A DNA stretch of 64,000 nt from NCBI GenBank assembly GCA_022393335.1, contig JAJEKB010001426.1, positions 381,306 through 445,305 on the forward strand, in the 5' to 3' direction. Below are positions 23,104 through 35,698 of this stretch, piece by piece (positions within the stretch are counted from its first letter, which is position 1; each line of letters starts with the position of its first letter). The position numbers were made by a program, and so were the translations under genes. Source of the DNA: Macrotrachela quadricornifera (lineage: Eukaryota; Rotifera; Eurotatoria; Philodinida; Philodinidae). Under the pieces are notes generated by a model, which was not told the DNA's origin, did not search any database, and saw nothing but the letters and a program-made list of their open reading frames with translations.

Positions 23104-25239
23104 TCTTTTATCAAGTTATGTCTTGATGGCAATAGATCGATCGATAAACACACACTTGCACACACGTAAAAGTTTCTAGAAGAAAAGAAAGCAAGCGAAA
23201 ATCAATACCTTTGTCAACTTGATAATATAATACTTTAACCTAAGGAACAAACGGTAGATTTTTAGTTGGTTGTCACCTAATTGATTGATTGAAACCTTAA
23301 AAGTTCTATAGTCACTTATCATATTAAAAGAAATTAGGACATCTTCTAATTTGGAATAACCCAATTGAATTCAATTAGATTAAAAAAATTTATTCAAATC
23401 ACTTAAAACGGAGCAAAGGAAAAAATCAGAGAAAATAAAAAATAGAAAGTCAAAGTTGTCTATTAGGGCTGAAAATAGCAAAGAATCAAATTCTTTTACC
23501 TGAAATTATATTGGCTTTGCCACTTACTTCCCGTTCACTCAAAATTGAAGATATTCTTTTGACTAATTCATTATTCTCGTAAATGCTACATGTGTTGGAC
23601 ATAGACAATAGTAGCCATGAACTTTCTTTTGATATCTTTATCACAGTCCCGAAGCTATAAGAACTATTTTTTCTTTCGCTTTAACAGATTTTTCCATTAG
23701 ATTCGAAAAGATTCACTTTTGAACTGAAAGCAAAGGGTGAGGATGAGATTAAAAGTGACAGTGATTGTTTCCTGATCAAACTGAAGAATCTTTGTAGGAA
23801 AAAATAGTTTCGATAGTTCCAGAACTGTAGTAAAAATACTAAACCAAAAATCCGTGGCTAGTCGGCATTATGGCTCAAGCATTGATCATTTTCCACTGAA
23901 GAGACATTTCGTCAAGAACATATTTGCAAGGATGTTTTTAATTGTATTCATTTTCAAATAGCTAAATAGATCGTTTTGTAAGACTTTCCAAACACTAAAA
24001 GATACATTACTTTACTTTAGATTTAGATCAATTCTATGCATTGAAAATGACCATTTTCGTACATAGTATTGTCAAAAAAGTTCTCTCTTGACCTGCAATC
24101 ATAGAAATGTTGAAAACTGAACAAAACGACAGAATATAAAGATATTTTGAAAGTTGTTGATTATCATTCGGAGGTGAATTTCATTTTCTGTAAGAAAAGG
24201 TTATGTCACCAAAAATACTATTCATTCTTGATAAAACCTTATCGAAGAGTAATCGTAAGTGCGAATTCGAACGTGAGGTAAGAATTTGATATTTTCTAGA
24301 AAAATTTACGAAGCGTGATTGTCATAAGTAGAAGATCGAATAAGTCTATGCGTTTTTTTTCACTACTAAAAACAGTTACGTATTTATCTCCCTCTCTTTA
24401 TACAAGTACGAACATATACACGTCATTGTCTTTTTCAATTTATTATATATCCTCTCACCTAATTCTCATCATTTTAATATATAAATATTTTTAGTTCAAT
24501 ACTATTTGAACAAGCACTGTTTTTACTTCTAACTCCTATCAATCTCATAAATTTTCACAAAACTAACACCATTATCATTATATTAAAGGATCATTGATAT
24601 ACATTAACTCTAATCATCAGCTGAACAACTACGAAGAAATGTATCAGAGGCAAACTATTGAAAATTATCATAATTCATTTCATTAATATCAATTGAATCT
24701 TTAACGTAATCGTTCTTATCGATCTCATACATCTACCATGTTATTAAAATATAACCCGGCAAATAGATTATCCACTATAAACCACAATGAATCATCAGCT
24801 TATATCCAATCATATGAACATGAACATAATCAGTTACAATAAAAAAACAAACACAGGCATTAGTCAATTTAATTAATCAAAAAAGTAAAGAAGAGAAAGA
24901 AAACAAAAACAATGAATATTAATATATACGAGACAATAGTATATATACTCACTTATGGGATAGAGATAAAGAAATGAATACAAAAACTAAAAGAAAAGAC
25001 AAGCCATATTAAGAGTATTTATTCAAGTGAATCGAAAGAAAGAAGATAATTACCACTGAAAAGATAAGAAAAAAAGTATGTATATCGTTAACAGGTAGTT
25101 ACAACGTGTTCGCGTATGTGATAATGATATAAAAAAAAATACACAGGGATATATTTCGTCCTTCACTACCCCCTAACATAGTGTACATGTTGAGAGCGGT
25201 TCGACAGGTGTGAAATAAATTTTATAGAAAAAGAAAACT
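23104..25239. other. Intergenic, no gene seen
   Basis: AT-rich with no recognisable domain on either strand. It should contain the promoter of the minus-strand desaturase gene; a CA-rich stretch is near 23150. Confidence 0.45.
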
Positions 25240-26935
25240 AAATGATGGGTTTGGAGATGAACAGAACAGAGTACTGTTGAGAACAATGACTAGGTTTGTC
25301 AAGAACGAAATCAATAAATGCAAATCAAATCGTTGGAACGATTTTCTTTCCTCAATACAAGAGGCACATGATCTTTGAGGAAATGCCTTTTGGGCACATC
25401 TTTCGAAGATTTATAAACCAAAAACACTTCTAATATCAAAGTTAATCACAGGATCCAAGACCATAAGTGATCACCGTGTGATAACGAAAATATTGTACGA
25501 GTATTATAAAGAACAAGCAAAGACTCCTCTTATAGATGGGAATGATATACACGACCTCAGAGTTGAGAACGAGTTTAATCAAGTGATGAACAGCACAGCT
25601 GTCAACGTTGAACTCAAGTTAGACCCAATCTCGTTTCCAGAACTAACTAAATGGATAAAGAAACTAAAAAATAAGAAATCTTCTGGATATGATCAAGTAT
25701 CTAATTATATGATCAGGTTACTCCCTCCTACTTACATAGAATGTTTAAAGAAATGCTTTAATTCATGGTTACAAGAATACCGGTATCCAGTCTTTTGGAA
25801 AACTGCGAAATTGATAACACTCAATAAATTAAAAGCAGGCACACCAAGAACAGACCAGACAAGACCAATATTTCTCCTCCCAACCCACTCAAAGTTGTTT
25901 GAAAAAATTGTACTTGAAAAAGTGAGGATTTGGGCTGAGGGTGCCCAATTAGTCCCCCTTGAGCAGTCGAGCTTCAGGCCAGGAGGTCTTCTAAGCACCA
26001 GAGTACTTTCCATGTTCCAGGAAATAAAAAACAATTTTGCGGCAAATATGCTGACGCTAGCTCTATACGCCAACTTTAAAAAGGCTTATGATACAGTATG
26101 GTATATGGGATTGGTAACCAAGCTGAACAGACTTAGAATGCCAATAGAACTACTGAAAATGATTATATCGTGGTTAGAAAATCGTGAAGCATTCGTTGTT
26201 CTGGGCGAAGAAAGGTCAGATAAATTTAAGGTCGAGGTAGGGCTCCCACAAGGCAGTAGCCTAAGCCCCTACCTCTTCATTGTGTAGGTGCACATTCTAG
26301 TCATATTTATGCGGACGATCTAAATGTGCTCATAAAGGCTTCCATCATGAGGAAACTGTCCCCGATCATAGCGTTTATTGAACAAGAAGGCTTAAAGGTT
26401 TGTAACAGGTTAGTAGAATATGCAAGGAAATGGAAACAATCTATGAATGTACAGAAAACAGTTGGACAGATATTTTACTCCCAAATAGAAAAACCCCAGA
26501 TAAAAATATATATGGAAGGACAAAGACTGGATATAGTAAATGAGTTCAAATACTTAGGTTTCACGTGAACAAAGAAAATGTCATTAAAGCCAACAATTGA
26601 CATGGGTATTGAAAAAATAGGGAGAGCAATAATCACCAAAGTGAAATGGTTAAGAAAAGGCAGGATAATGTCAACAAATGTACTGAGAAAAAGGTTTTTT
26701 GCATACGTTTTTCCACACCTAGCTTGGCTCTTCCCCTTCTACCCACTGCTACTCAAAACACATACAGAGGCTCCGGACAGGAAACTTCGAATTGGCATTA
26801 GATTACTTCATAGTTGTCCATATATTGCGACAGAGGACCTATTTACAGTAACAAAAGAACAAACACTTTCGAAGATATATTTTACTGGGATCAGTTTAAA
26901 AAAACGAAGAATGACTCACTAGGGCACTTTTTAGA
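25240..26935 (+). mobile_element. Dead non-LTR retrotransposon (RT region)
   Basis: A 5'-truncated LINE. Linker-like sequence (TRFVKNEINKC, then NRWNDFLSSIQEAH) precedes an RT domain at 25478-26287 (KKSSGYDQVSNYM, RPIFLLPTHSKLFEK, FKKAYDTVW, GLPQGSSLSPYLF). The RT continues after a break at 26287 with YADDLNV (about 26310), and a further stop at 26566-26568 precedes the C-terminal part (to 26922). The first catalytic Asp is replaced (YANF instead of a D in motif A), and stops at about 25377, 26285 and 26566 interrupt the frame. No intact endonuclease or clear 3' end was recognised. Confidence 0.8.
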
Positions 26936-28785
26936 CTGAAGAGAACCAAGAAATTAACTGATAGACACGAAATATTCCACTGATACATAAGCAATATACT
27001 TCCCTCCCTTAATGGTCTCTAAAATTGTATAAGGAAAAAATTTTCGGTCTTAGTAAACGGTACCCGCAGCTATGGCTTGATGAGTCACGGTACATTACGC
27101 TTCTCCAGCTCCTCTTTCCTCCTTTTCTTATTTTTATGTTCCTTCCTTCCCCCTTTTGTAAGCACTTCAGAGTATTACAAATAAAACGTAAACCCAAAAA
27201 AAAAATGATAAAAAAATCCGATAAAAGAACGAAAGAAAAAATAAATCTATTTGCTTGATTCAACTAAAGCAATAAAAATATGAAAAAGTACTCACAGCGC
27301 TAAATGTACGATATACAGCAGGATCAAAGACGAGCGAAAAACGTCAAAAATATCTTAAAATATCTGTGCATCGTAAAGCAATCGAGTGATTCCTTGAATA
27401 AAGAAAAACTAAAAAGAGATAGACATAAACAGAAGAGAACTCTGTTAAGAGAAGAAGAGGTAATTTGAATATACCCCATCTTGTCTAACTGTCTTCAATA
27501 AAAAATATGATTTGTTTTCTTATTCCTTCGACTGACGAGAAAGCTATATGAAATAAAATGGATTTGTATGTTTGTTTGTAACAGGTTTAAAGGTTAAAGA
27601 TCAAATAATAATTAAATGTTCTCGATATCAGGTCTTTGTTTAATCAGAATTTTTCGCTAATTTACTTGCGTTCAGTTAGATTGTTTTGTTTTGGTATTCT
27701 GACCAACGAGATGTTTTTTGATAACTAAAAGAATCAAATGAACACAACTTTCATAATCAAAATTCAATCAGATATTGATCCTTATGCTTTAATTAATCAC
27801 ATTTTGAGGTCTGTTAGTATGGATCTTTAGCAAATACAACATCCAAAATTTGTGTGGTAATAAACCGACCCATCTCCTCAGAAGAAAAAGAAACATATTT
27901 TTGTTTAATAGATTGTGCGTAGCTTTAAGTTTCCTTAGCGCTTGCATCAGTTGCCTACATAGATATAATGTTAGAATATATTTTCGATCTAATTATATTA
28001 CTGATAAACTTTTTTAGGTATGACCATTGTCATGAATTGCTCTCTAATGATCTACTCACACTATGGACTATCTCGATTTTACTTCGTTTTATTTAAAATT
28101 AATGGAGAGACTAACACATTGCCATTATGCTATGAACGAATGTATCCGTTGGTTAGAGAAAATCATAGAAAATAGTCGCACATGTATTTGAAAGCAAATT
28201 TTCTTTTCATGAAAATAGATTTGATACTTTAAGAGAAATGAAGAAATTCAGTACAAAATGTATACAGAAACTTATTTCCAGAACATTTCAACTATTCTGT
28301 AGTTTTGTTTTGAAAAAGTCTGGTTTGCAGGATAACTGTATAGTCTGTGTTATAATTATTTTTACAATATATTTCGATGGATAGCTATTTAATATTAAGA
28401 ATCATTTGATAAATTCTCTTAGATATTTAAATAATTCACAGATATGAAAAAAATATAGCCAATTATTTTTGAACAAATGGTGCATGTTTGAACACTTCGA
28501 TATAATATTTTTCTTTAAGCTATATTCCATTCAAAGCAAATCAAGTGATAATTTTATTGGTGGGTATAATAATGTTCTTTTGAAAAGCTATGGAAATTTC
28601 ATCAAAAAACTTAGAATAAATAAACAGATTAGATCTAAAAATCGTCGCCTGAGCCTATGGCAAGCTGATAGGTCTAATGACTCGTTTGGAGCTGTGATTG
28701 GTAGATATGATTTAACTGTTTATTAATATAAGAAAACATTTGTTTGTGACATTATTTTTAATATTAAATTTAAAATGAAGAAATG
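26936..28785. other. Intergenic with two unidentified short coding-like stretches
   Basis: 28020-28175 has a 51-residue ORF (MTIVMNCSLMIYSHYGLSRF at its start) preceded by a splice-acceptor-like TTTTTTAG. 28500-28726 has a frame ending SNDSFGAVIGRYDLTVY before TAA, also after a plausible acceptor (TTCTTTAAG). They may be exons of a decayed or uncharacterised gene; I cannot connect them in one frame or name a family. The rest is A/T-rich. Confidence 0.3.
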
Positions 28786-29994
28786 TCAAGAGTTTTTGTT
28801 TTCTTCACGTTGTGCTTTAATAGCCTTTCTCATTTCTCTTTCGTAGGTTGCTTGATCTAATACTTTTGGATTTCTCTTTTCACGAAATCGCTTTTTTGCA
28901 TAAGCCGATTCCCAAGATTTGAATCCGTACAATTTTTTTCCTAATTCAGTTAGATGAAATTTTTCAGGTAGATCTTCTATGGATAATGGATATGGACGAA
29001 GAGCTTCATCGGCAACAGGTGCCATATGCAAATATTGAATAATTCTCATCCGATTTGAATTATTTGGATAGTTTCCATGTGGTAGTCGACTATCCCATAC
29101 TAGTAAACTTCCCTTTCGAATTGGCATACGTTGAATATGTTGTCGAATAGGATCATCATGAGGAATTTGAACAGTAGTCGGATCACCACTTTGATTCGCA
29201 TCTAAACATATTAGCGCATTTTGTATCGTCCATGTTGCAATAAAATGTTGAAAACCGGGTACTGCATGAAATCCACCATCTTCTTCTTGACAATCATCCA
29301 ATGCCAATATTGCCTGTAATTTTCTTGTGCGCATACTATTATTTGTCGGAAGAGTTGCTGCTAGAAATGGATCATTGCTTTTATCGAAATGACCTTCGGC
29401 GACATGTTCAAAACCATAGACACTTGATCGGCCTGTCAATGGATTCATATCCAAATGTAGCCAATCTGATATAGTTTTCCAATTTTCTCTATCTTCACTC
29501 TTATTGAGTGAAGGAAAGAAAATGTCTTTAGTCGGCCGCATTAACCCAGCTCGTGTAATATTGACAATCAATTCATGATCTCCTAACAATGTTTCAAATA
29601 CTTTGTAAATATTTGGATTTTGTCGATTATCACATGCTTGGGGATAGAGCCAACGATCATCACCAAGTATACCCATTCTTGAAAAGCTTGGCCATTTAAA
29701 ACTCCAACTCTCTGGTTTTTCACGATCTATATCAGGATTGAACATATCTCGTAAGAATTGCCATACTTCATCAATACTACGGGCACATTCTTCATCAGTT
29801 ATTACGTTCGATATAACAACTGCTCCATGTCTTTCGAAAAATGCTAAGATTTCTTCTTGTTGATTCACATTAAAACCAACAATAAATCCATCATCATCGA
29901 TTGGAAGAGGAGCTGGATGGAATATTTCATCATTACCAGGTGAAAGATGTATTTCTGATGTGTTTACTGAGTTTGCACTATTAGTATTGCCCAT
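28786..29994 (-). CDS. PhyH-type Fe(II)/2-oxoglutarate dioxygenase
   Basis: Single uninterrupted exon, 402 residues. The phytanoyl-CoA-dioxygenase-like fold is supported by HGAVVISNVITDEE (about 56-69), the iron-binding HxD in WLHLDMN (H180, D182), GGFHAVPGFQHF, and the distal His plus Arg in SRLPHGNYPNNSNRMRI (H306, R315). Such enzymes hydroxylate small molecules using 2-oxoglutarate; the substrate here cannot be told. The N-terminus MGNTNSANS fits an N-myristoylation signal, so it may be membrane-tethered. The C-terminal ~50 residues are Lys/Arg/Glu-rich. The lack of introns contrasts with neighbouring complexin and desaturase and could reflect acquisition or retroposition. Confidence 0.8.
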   Translation of the reverse strand: MGNTNSANSVNTSEIHLSPGNDEIFHPAPLPIDDDGFIVGFNVNQQEEILAFFERHGAVVISNVITDEECARSIDEVWQFLRDMFNPDIDREKPESWSFKWPSFSRMGILGDDRWLYPQACDNRQNPNIYKVFETLLGDHELIVNITRAGLMRPTKDIFFPSLNKSEDRENWKTISDWLHLDMNPLTGRSSVYGFEHVAEGHFDKSNDPFLAATLPTNNSMRTRKLQAILALDDCQEEDGGFHAVPGFQHFIATWTIQNALICLDANQSGDPTTVQIPHDDPIRQHIQRMPIRKGSLLVWDSRLPHGNYPNNSNRMRIIQYLHMAPVADEALRPYPLSIEDLPEKFHLTELGKKLYGFKSWESAYAKKRFREKRNPKVLDQATYEREMRKAIKAQREENKNS

Positions 29995-31256
29995 CCTAAC
30001 ATATATCTATTTCATAATACAATGCAACAAAACTATGCAGGTTTAAATGACTATTCTTCTCTTTTATTCTACGTTGATATATATATACATATATGATTCA
30101 CCCATGCAACGTGTCAAAGTATATTGTCCGTATGAATCACAATTCCATGTCAATGAAAGATAATAGAAAAATAAGAAAGTAAGATGCTGACGATTCAAAA
30201 AGTGAGTCATATTGAAAATGTTAACCTATAAAAATGAATTAGTTCAAACTTCAACCTGAAATTCTGATGGTAAATAGCATTGATATTCTCAAAATTTTAG
30301 ATCAAGCGAAAATTTTTCTTTTGAGATATTCAGTTTTCAAAAACATGGTTTTTTGCAATTTCAAATTAAACGTGGATTGATTTGATTCGTTTTTGACATA
30401 CCAGCATGCTACATCTTCTAGTATATTTTTGTTTTTCCATTACAATATATTCAGCAAATGAAAATTGAAATATAAAGCACATCTATCACTAAAAAAAATA
30501 CGCTGATTAAGTCAAATCATATAGTAAAGGTAAACAAAAAATTTAAGTAGTAGGACCTTTTAGAATACTAGATATAACAAATGTTCATTAAAATATTATC
30601 TGCTTTGTGTTCAGGAACGATCTAAGATCTGCACATCTAATAATCACAACAAGATTATATTACGTTTTTGTTCTAATCATGATGAAATTCTGAGAATTGA
30701 TAAGAATCTACCATGATCTCTATTCTGATAATGACTTAAATCTATTCATAGGTAAATAAACAGATTATGACAACTTCTTAGAAGCTTTTTTTCGAAAGCT
30801 CTTTTAAAATATGTATTCTATATTGAAATTGATCTAATATTTACGGTATAAAAGAATCATCAATTCAATACTCTATGTATTCATTTCTTTTGAAAAACTT
30901 GATAAATCTTGCTAAGATCCTGTTTGAATCCTGCGAGAATTTTGAATATTTCGTGATCACACGTTTCTTTAGATTTCTATCGTCTTCTTTTGAAAAAATG
31001 GTGAATCCTTGACGAATTTGCCAACGATCTTCTCTAAGAACTTTTCCCGCCAAGAAGAACCATTGAATTATCAGTTAAAAATCTATGTAACAAAAACGAA
31101 AAACTATGCGATTTTCATCAAGTTTTTTTTGGATAATAGCATGATTATTTTTAATTGATGTTAGTTCATTTTATCACACGTTTTTCTATATGAATAAGTT
31201 ATTGATTGTTAGCAAATGTCAAAAGTTGGCCTAGCATCATGCTTAGAATTTACTGA
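29995..31256. other. Intergenic, promoter side of the PhyH gene
   Basis: TATA-rich stretch near 30080-30100 upstream of the minus-strand PhyH gene. No other feature recognised. Confidence 0.35.
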
Positions 31257-31580
31257 GCCAAAGAGTTCGTAAAAGCGATAAGAAAGTTAAGTTTCTACGT
31301 TAAGATTCGAGAAAAACGGGTTTATGGTCAACTGATTAAGGACCAAATTATTCCGATTAAAATCATTTACAATCAACTAAAACGTGATCGGATCCATGCT
31401 TCGTTAATGGACTGAGAACGACGGGATACTGCCCATAACCTGCCGTCATCCAAATTTGAGAAATTGCCAAAATCTGTAAGCAATCCCTCTTTCGGAATCG
31501 CTGAAAATCCATCTAGTCCAGTCATTTTTCACAGCACATCCTTGAATTGGGAACCAATGATAGTAGATAGAGAAAATTGA
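31257..31580 (+). pseudogene. Unidentified decayed coding stretch
   Basis: One frame runs 324 nt with a single internal TGA (31413-31415) before a terminal TGA. It encodes a Lys/Arg/Ile-rich first half (VYGQLIKDQIIPIKIIYNQL) and a Ser/Pro-rich second half (NLPSSKFEKLPK). It is more GC-rich than its flanks and has no ATG. I do not recognise the family; a transposon-encoded protein remnant is possible. Confidence 0.3.
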
Positions 31581-31653
31581 TAAAAATTGCAAAAAATACT
31601 ATATTTTTCATTCACACAATATAAAATGAAAAACTTTAAAAATAAATATCAGT

Positions 31654-33159
31654 TCATTTCCATCCAAATTTTTGTTTCACACTATTGAAAGCATCGGTCA
31701 TCGCCTTCATTGGCTGGAAACCTAAAATAAAGGAGACAAAAAGTATGCAGTATGCAAAATCCAAATTCTGAGGACTCATCAATACACTGGATCGAAATAT
31801 TTTTTCGGCAACAGTCCACTCACACTTTTAGGAGACTGAACTGAGCAAAATACAACGTCAAAAGGTAACTTAGAGATCATTTAGAATAGCTATGCTTTTG
31901 CAACAAGGTGATTCATGTAAAAAGCAGCTTAAAATTAGATTAGGATCGAATAGTTTTTAAACAAAGAAATTATCACCCTTGATTTTAATCGATAATACTA
32001 TTTCAATGGACTTTGTCAATTAAAATTGATGAAAAGACAATGAGATATTACGATCAATTAAGACATAATAATCGATTTTTTTCAGATTGAAAATCAATTA
32101 ATATCAAACATTTTCGTTTGTCTTTTACATGGAGAAGCCACAAATCATGTAAAATGTTTTTCATAAAAACATTCATCTGAACGTCTTTAATGAAAATAAT
32201 ATGTTTTCTAACTATAAAACTCATTTTTTGCAGATATAATAGACAAATACTGCAGCATAGATCAATAATTCAAAGCAAAAATTATTGGAACTCAATGTTT
32301 TATGTAATAGTGCTTCATATTTAAACTTTAACAAAACAAATCGCTTTGAGCAACAAAATATGATTCTCGAAACAATTTTTTTTGCAGTATTCTCACTACT
32401 TTCTATTTGTAATTTTAAATATATTTTGTTCTCTTTGTACCTCAAGAAGTATTTTTTCACTATGGTTAAAAGAAGTTTTGTTGAAATTGTTTTGATACGA
32501 GTAACATCACTGAATTTGTTGCTTGATGAATTTATCACTTATTAAAAACAGAATGTTCTCAGAATACTTCTTGAAAACTTATTGTCAAGATCTTACTCAC
32601 CTTGAGGTTCGGATCCGTTCATTTTTTCAAGTTGTACATTTGCTTTGTCAATTCTAGCTATTGCAATTTCTATCTTGCCACGTTCTTGATTCTTAGTTGA
32701 GATCGGTGGATCGTCCTTCTTTTTAATGTTATACTAAGAATAAAAATACATGTACGAACACAACATGTAAGACCGTCGATGAAACTATGTATTCAAGCAT
32801 ACATACCTTATCACGTATTTTCTGTCTTGCTTCTTCACGTTCTTTTTCAGTTTTAGCTTGCCGAGCTTTACGCTCTTGTTCGTTAGCTGCTTGACGATTC
32901 TGTTCATCCTAGAAATGAACAATAGAAACGAAAGTTTCAGATCAATCTAGTAATTATTATAAATAGTTTGCTTACGACTTGGTCTTCTCCAAACACATTA
33001 TTGATTTCGTTTTGTTCCTCGTTGTCACTTCCACTGAACTCTAAAAGCCGGAGAAAAAAAGAATTCAAATAATTGATTTTTAAGAATATCCATTAGTTTA
33101 CCTTTGATTACTTTATTAAACTCATTTCCAATCAACGTTTTCATAATATACGAAGACAT
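31654..33159 (-). CDS. cpx: Complexin (SNARE-complex regulator)
   Basis: Five exons: 33102-33159, 32976-33040, 32807-32908, 32601-32733 and 31654-31721. Phases agree; 426 nt, 141 residues. The central SNARE-binding helix is clear: ERKARQAKTEKEREEARQ followed by IRDKYNIKKK (about residues 53-82), closely resembling animal complexins including the invariant DKY. An acidic N-terminal part (GSDNEEQNEINNVFGED) precedes it. The C-terminus MKAMTDAFNSVKQKFGWK looks amphipathic and could bind membrane; there is no CAAX box. Complexin clamps and promotes synaptic vesicle fusion by binding assembled SNAREs. Intron 4 is 879 bp, the others are 61-73 bp. Confidence 0.85.
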
Positions 33160-34355
33160 TTTGAATTACAAATTTGTTTCGTCTTACAAATTGTGAAAAA
33201 TGTCGACACTGTAATAAAAGTAAATGTGAAATACATATGGCGTTTGTTTTTTTTTCGTTCATTCCTGCTGTGTAGGAGTAAGAGAAAGGAAAAAAAATCA
33301 TCATTGACGCATTTTACTTCTATTTTTCCATTTCTTTTCTTTCGATTTTTTTTTGGTGACACATTTGATTGTAGGATGATGATGATGAATAAGCCGCTAT
33401 TCATTGGAGGCTTCCAGTGGAGACCATCGTTTACGATTCTATCGTCCTCTAGACGTTAGTATAAAAATTACTGTCTTCTTTAGTGTAAGTTGGTTTGAAG
33501 CCGTTTTACATGTGATTATTTAAAGAAGATATATTTTGCCCTCTAAACTAAACAAGCTTCGTGATTTGCAAATTTAGAAAGTCTTTAAATTGTTTCCAGC
33601 GAAAAGGAGCTCGTAAGAAATCGTTAAAATACTGTGGGAGCTAGCCTCATTTTATTTTTTTAATAGAAAAGCATGTAGTAGAAGGAAGTACCCTTTATTG
33701 TGAATCACACAAGATTCTTCTATTCGATAGTTGTATAAATAAATATAAGACACAATCATACCCACCTGTATGGGATTTTATTTCCTATGTAGTATTAATT
33801 GGTCCCATAATGCATTATATTTCATATTTTTTTCTATATTCTTGTATTTTTTGAAATAAAAAAAAGACTCTTTTGAAAGAAATCACATATTCTTGAGAGT
33901 GTCTGATGCGTTGTGCAAATATTGTTTTTGTTATACATTTCATAAGATAAAATGCTCTACTGTTCTTTTCGAACGTCTAAAGAATATCAAAAGCTAACAA
34001 CTCATTCTTTTCACCAATCAATAGAGGTTGAGCATTTTATATTATGAAACGAATAGTAAACAATTGGTACCATACCAAATATAAATTAAGCGGTTTTTTT
34101 TCTTTAAATAAACCTTACTGAGAAATAACTTTCCATGACATGAAAGTATTTTTTAATTTATTTCACATAAAAAGAAGTTTGTCATCTTGAATACTGTCTT
34201 GTTATATTCCATGCTTCTAAAGATTCTTCGTTATATTCATATATTTTTACAAAGTAGCATTGCAACGACAGATAATCATTTACTCTTTTGCCGTTGCCGC
34301 CGTTGATTATTGTAAAATTGCTAGTAACCATTGTATCTCGATATTATAGCAGCAG
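33160..34355. other. Intergenic, no gene seen
   Basis: Upstream of the complexin start. Overlapping ORFs at 33120-33460 are low-complexity (Phe/Lys/Asn) and unsupported. Confidence 0.4.
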
Positions 34356-34557
34356 TACTCACCATCCAGAAATTGGAAATTCAGTAGCAATTCAAGTAGA
34401 ATTCAAGAAATTCTACAATGAGGGTGCTCGAAACACTGTTAGACACAACCCAACAGAGGATGCTACGAAGACTGATACATAAAATCCAAATGTGGGAGCT
34501 CCAAACATTGAATCTCACTTGAATTCCTTGAATTTCCAATTTCTGGATGGTGGGTAT
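34356..34557. mobile_element. Short MITE with about 28-bp TIRs
   Basis: The left end TACTCACCATCCAGAAATTG and right end (reverse complement TACCCACCATCCAGAAATTG) are near-identical, continuing GAAATTCA. The total is about 200 bp with no ORF. TA-like flanks suggest a TA target site. Small ORFs on both strands here are repeat translations. Confidence 0.75.
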
Positions 34558-34907
34558 ATCTCCTTCCATTGTACTTAATTCTCACAGAATAATAAATAGA
34601 AACCTCTGCTTTTAGATATGCGTTGATGGATTATCGTTAATACAATAAAATATATCGAAATACGTATCAACGTGTTTTTATCGATTCAGGTCTCAATAGA
34701 TCCTAGAGGGTAGAGTTGATAATAGATAAATTATTAATGTGATATTATTAGTAGTGAATCCTTGATAGACCTATTTACTTGTAGAAAATATTTCAGGCAC
34801 TTATCACTTATATTATGAGTGTGTAATAATAGATTGAAATTGAATTTGATATCATTTCGATCGAATTTTTTGAAACAGTTCGTGTCATCCTAAAATGTTT
34901 AGTTATA

Positions 34908-35234
34908 TGAACCACGAAAAATCGTCAGTGGAGTCATGAGAAGCAGTTTCGTCGACGATTATTTCTTCTATAACTAGGCCGGAGTCTTGTTGCTGCTCAT
35001 CTAAATCAACGTTGCCAGAATCCGAGAGCAGTTCAGCAAGGTGTTCGATTAGCTATGCAGACTCTAGAGCTTTCAATGAACCATCCAACGATTGTTGCAT
35101 CGAAAGCAGATGGAAGAGGATGTTGTCACCTCTGTTTAAGGTCACATGATAAAAAAGTCACTGTACAATGCTCAACGTGTTACTTTTCCCGTTATTCGAA
35201 TCATCGTAAAATAATTAATGCAGATAAGAAATAA
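34908..35234 (+). pseudogene. PiggyBac-like transposase C-terminal fragment
   Basis: One frame with a single TAA (about 34971) reads KQFRRRLFLL, stop, LGRSLVAAHLNQR. It ends with a Cys-rich finger (CCHLCLRSHDKKVTVQCSTC) and TAA at 35232. This layout resembles the C-terminal cysteine-rich domain of piggyBac transposases. The catalytic DDD region is absent. Family assignment is from pattern memory. Confidence 0.5.
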
Positions 35235-35698
35235 AGAATAAAAACTGTTAGAAAATGGCACAATAAGATCTTTTTCTTTCGATTTAGTCTATAGTGCTCT
35301 TCCATATGTAATCATCGTATTTACTCCACAACTTGATAGAAATATTACTCTTTCTCTTCAATTCAAAACTGAGGTGGGGTTCGTAACGACTCCAATCAAG
35401 AAAAATTTTAGTGTTGGCAAGTCGTAGTATAAGGGTTAATTCTGCGTTTACTTATTATTGACAAGCACACTATTTCAGATTGAATTGATTTACGACTTAA
35501 TCGATTGCTGAAAAATAAAAGTTAAAACTAGCAAATTGATTTGTCTTTTATTCAAAAGAAAGGTGAGTCTGTTTTCCATTGATCTACATGAAAAAAAACA
35601 CAAAGAAATTGTTTGACGCAATTCATAAAGAAAATGTCTATGCATGATGAAATACATGTATTGGATAAAATCTTGATAATTTATAAGAATTTCAACTT
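35235..35698. other. Intergenic, no gene seen
   Basis: No recognisable feature between the piggyBac-like fragment and the PAN-module gene. Confidence 0.35.

Noticed and set aside
33141..33459. Overlapping ORFs on both strands
   Set aside because: Phe/Lys/Asn-rich low-complexity translations upstream of complexin with no domain, start context or splice support.
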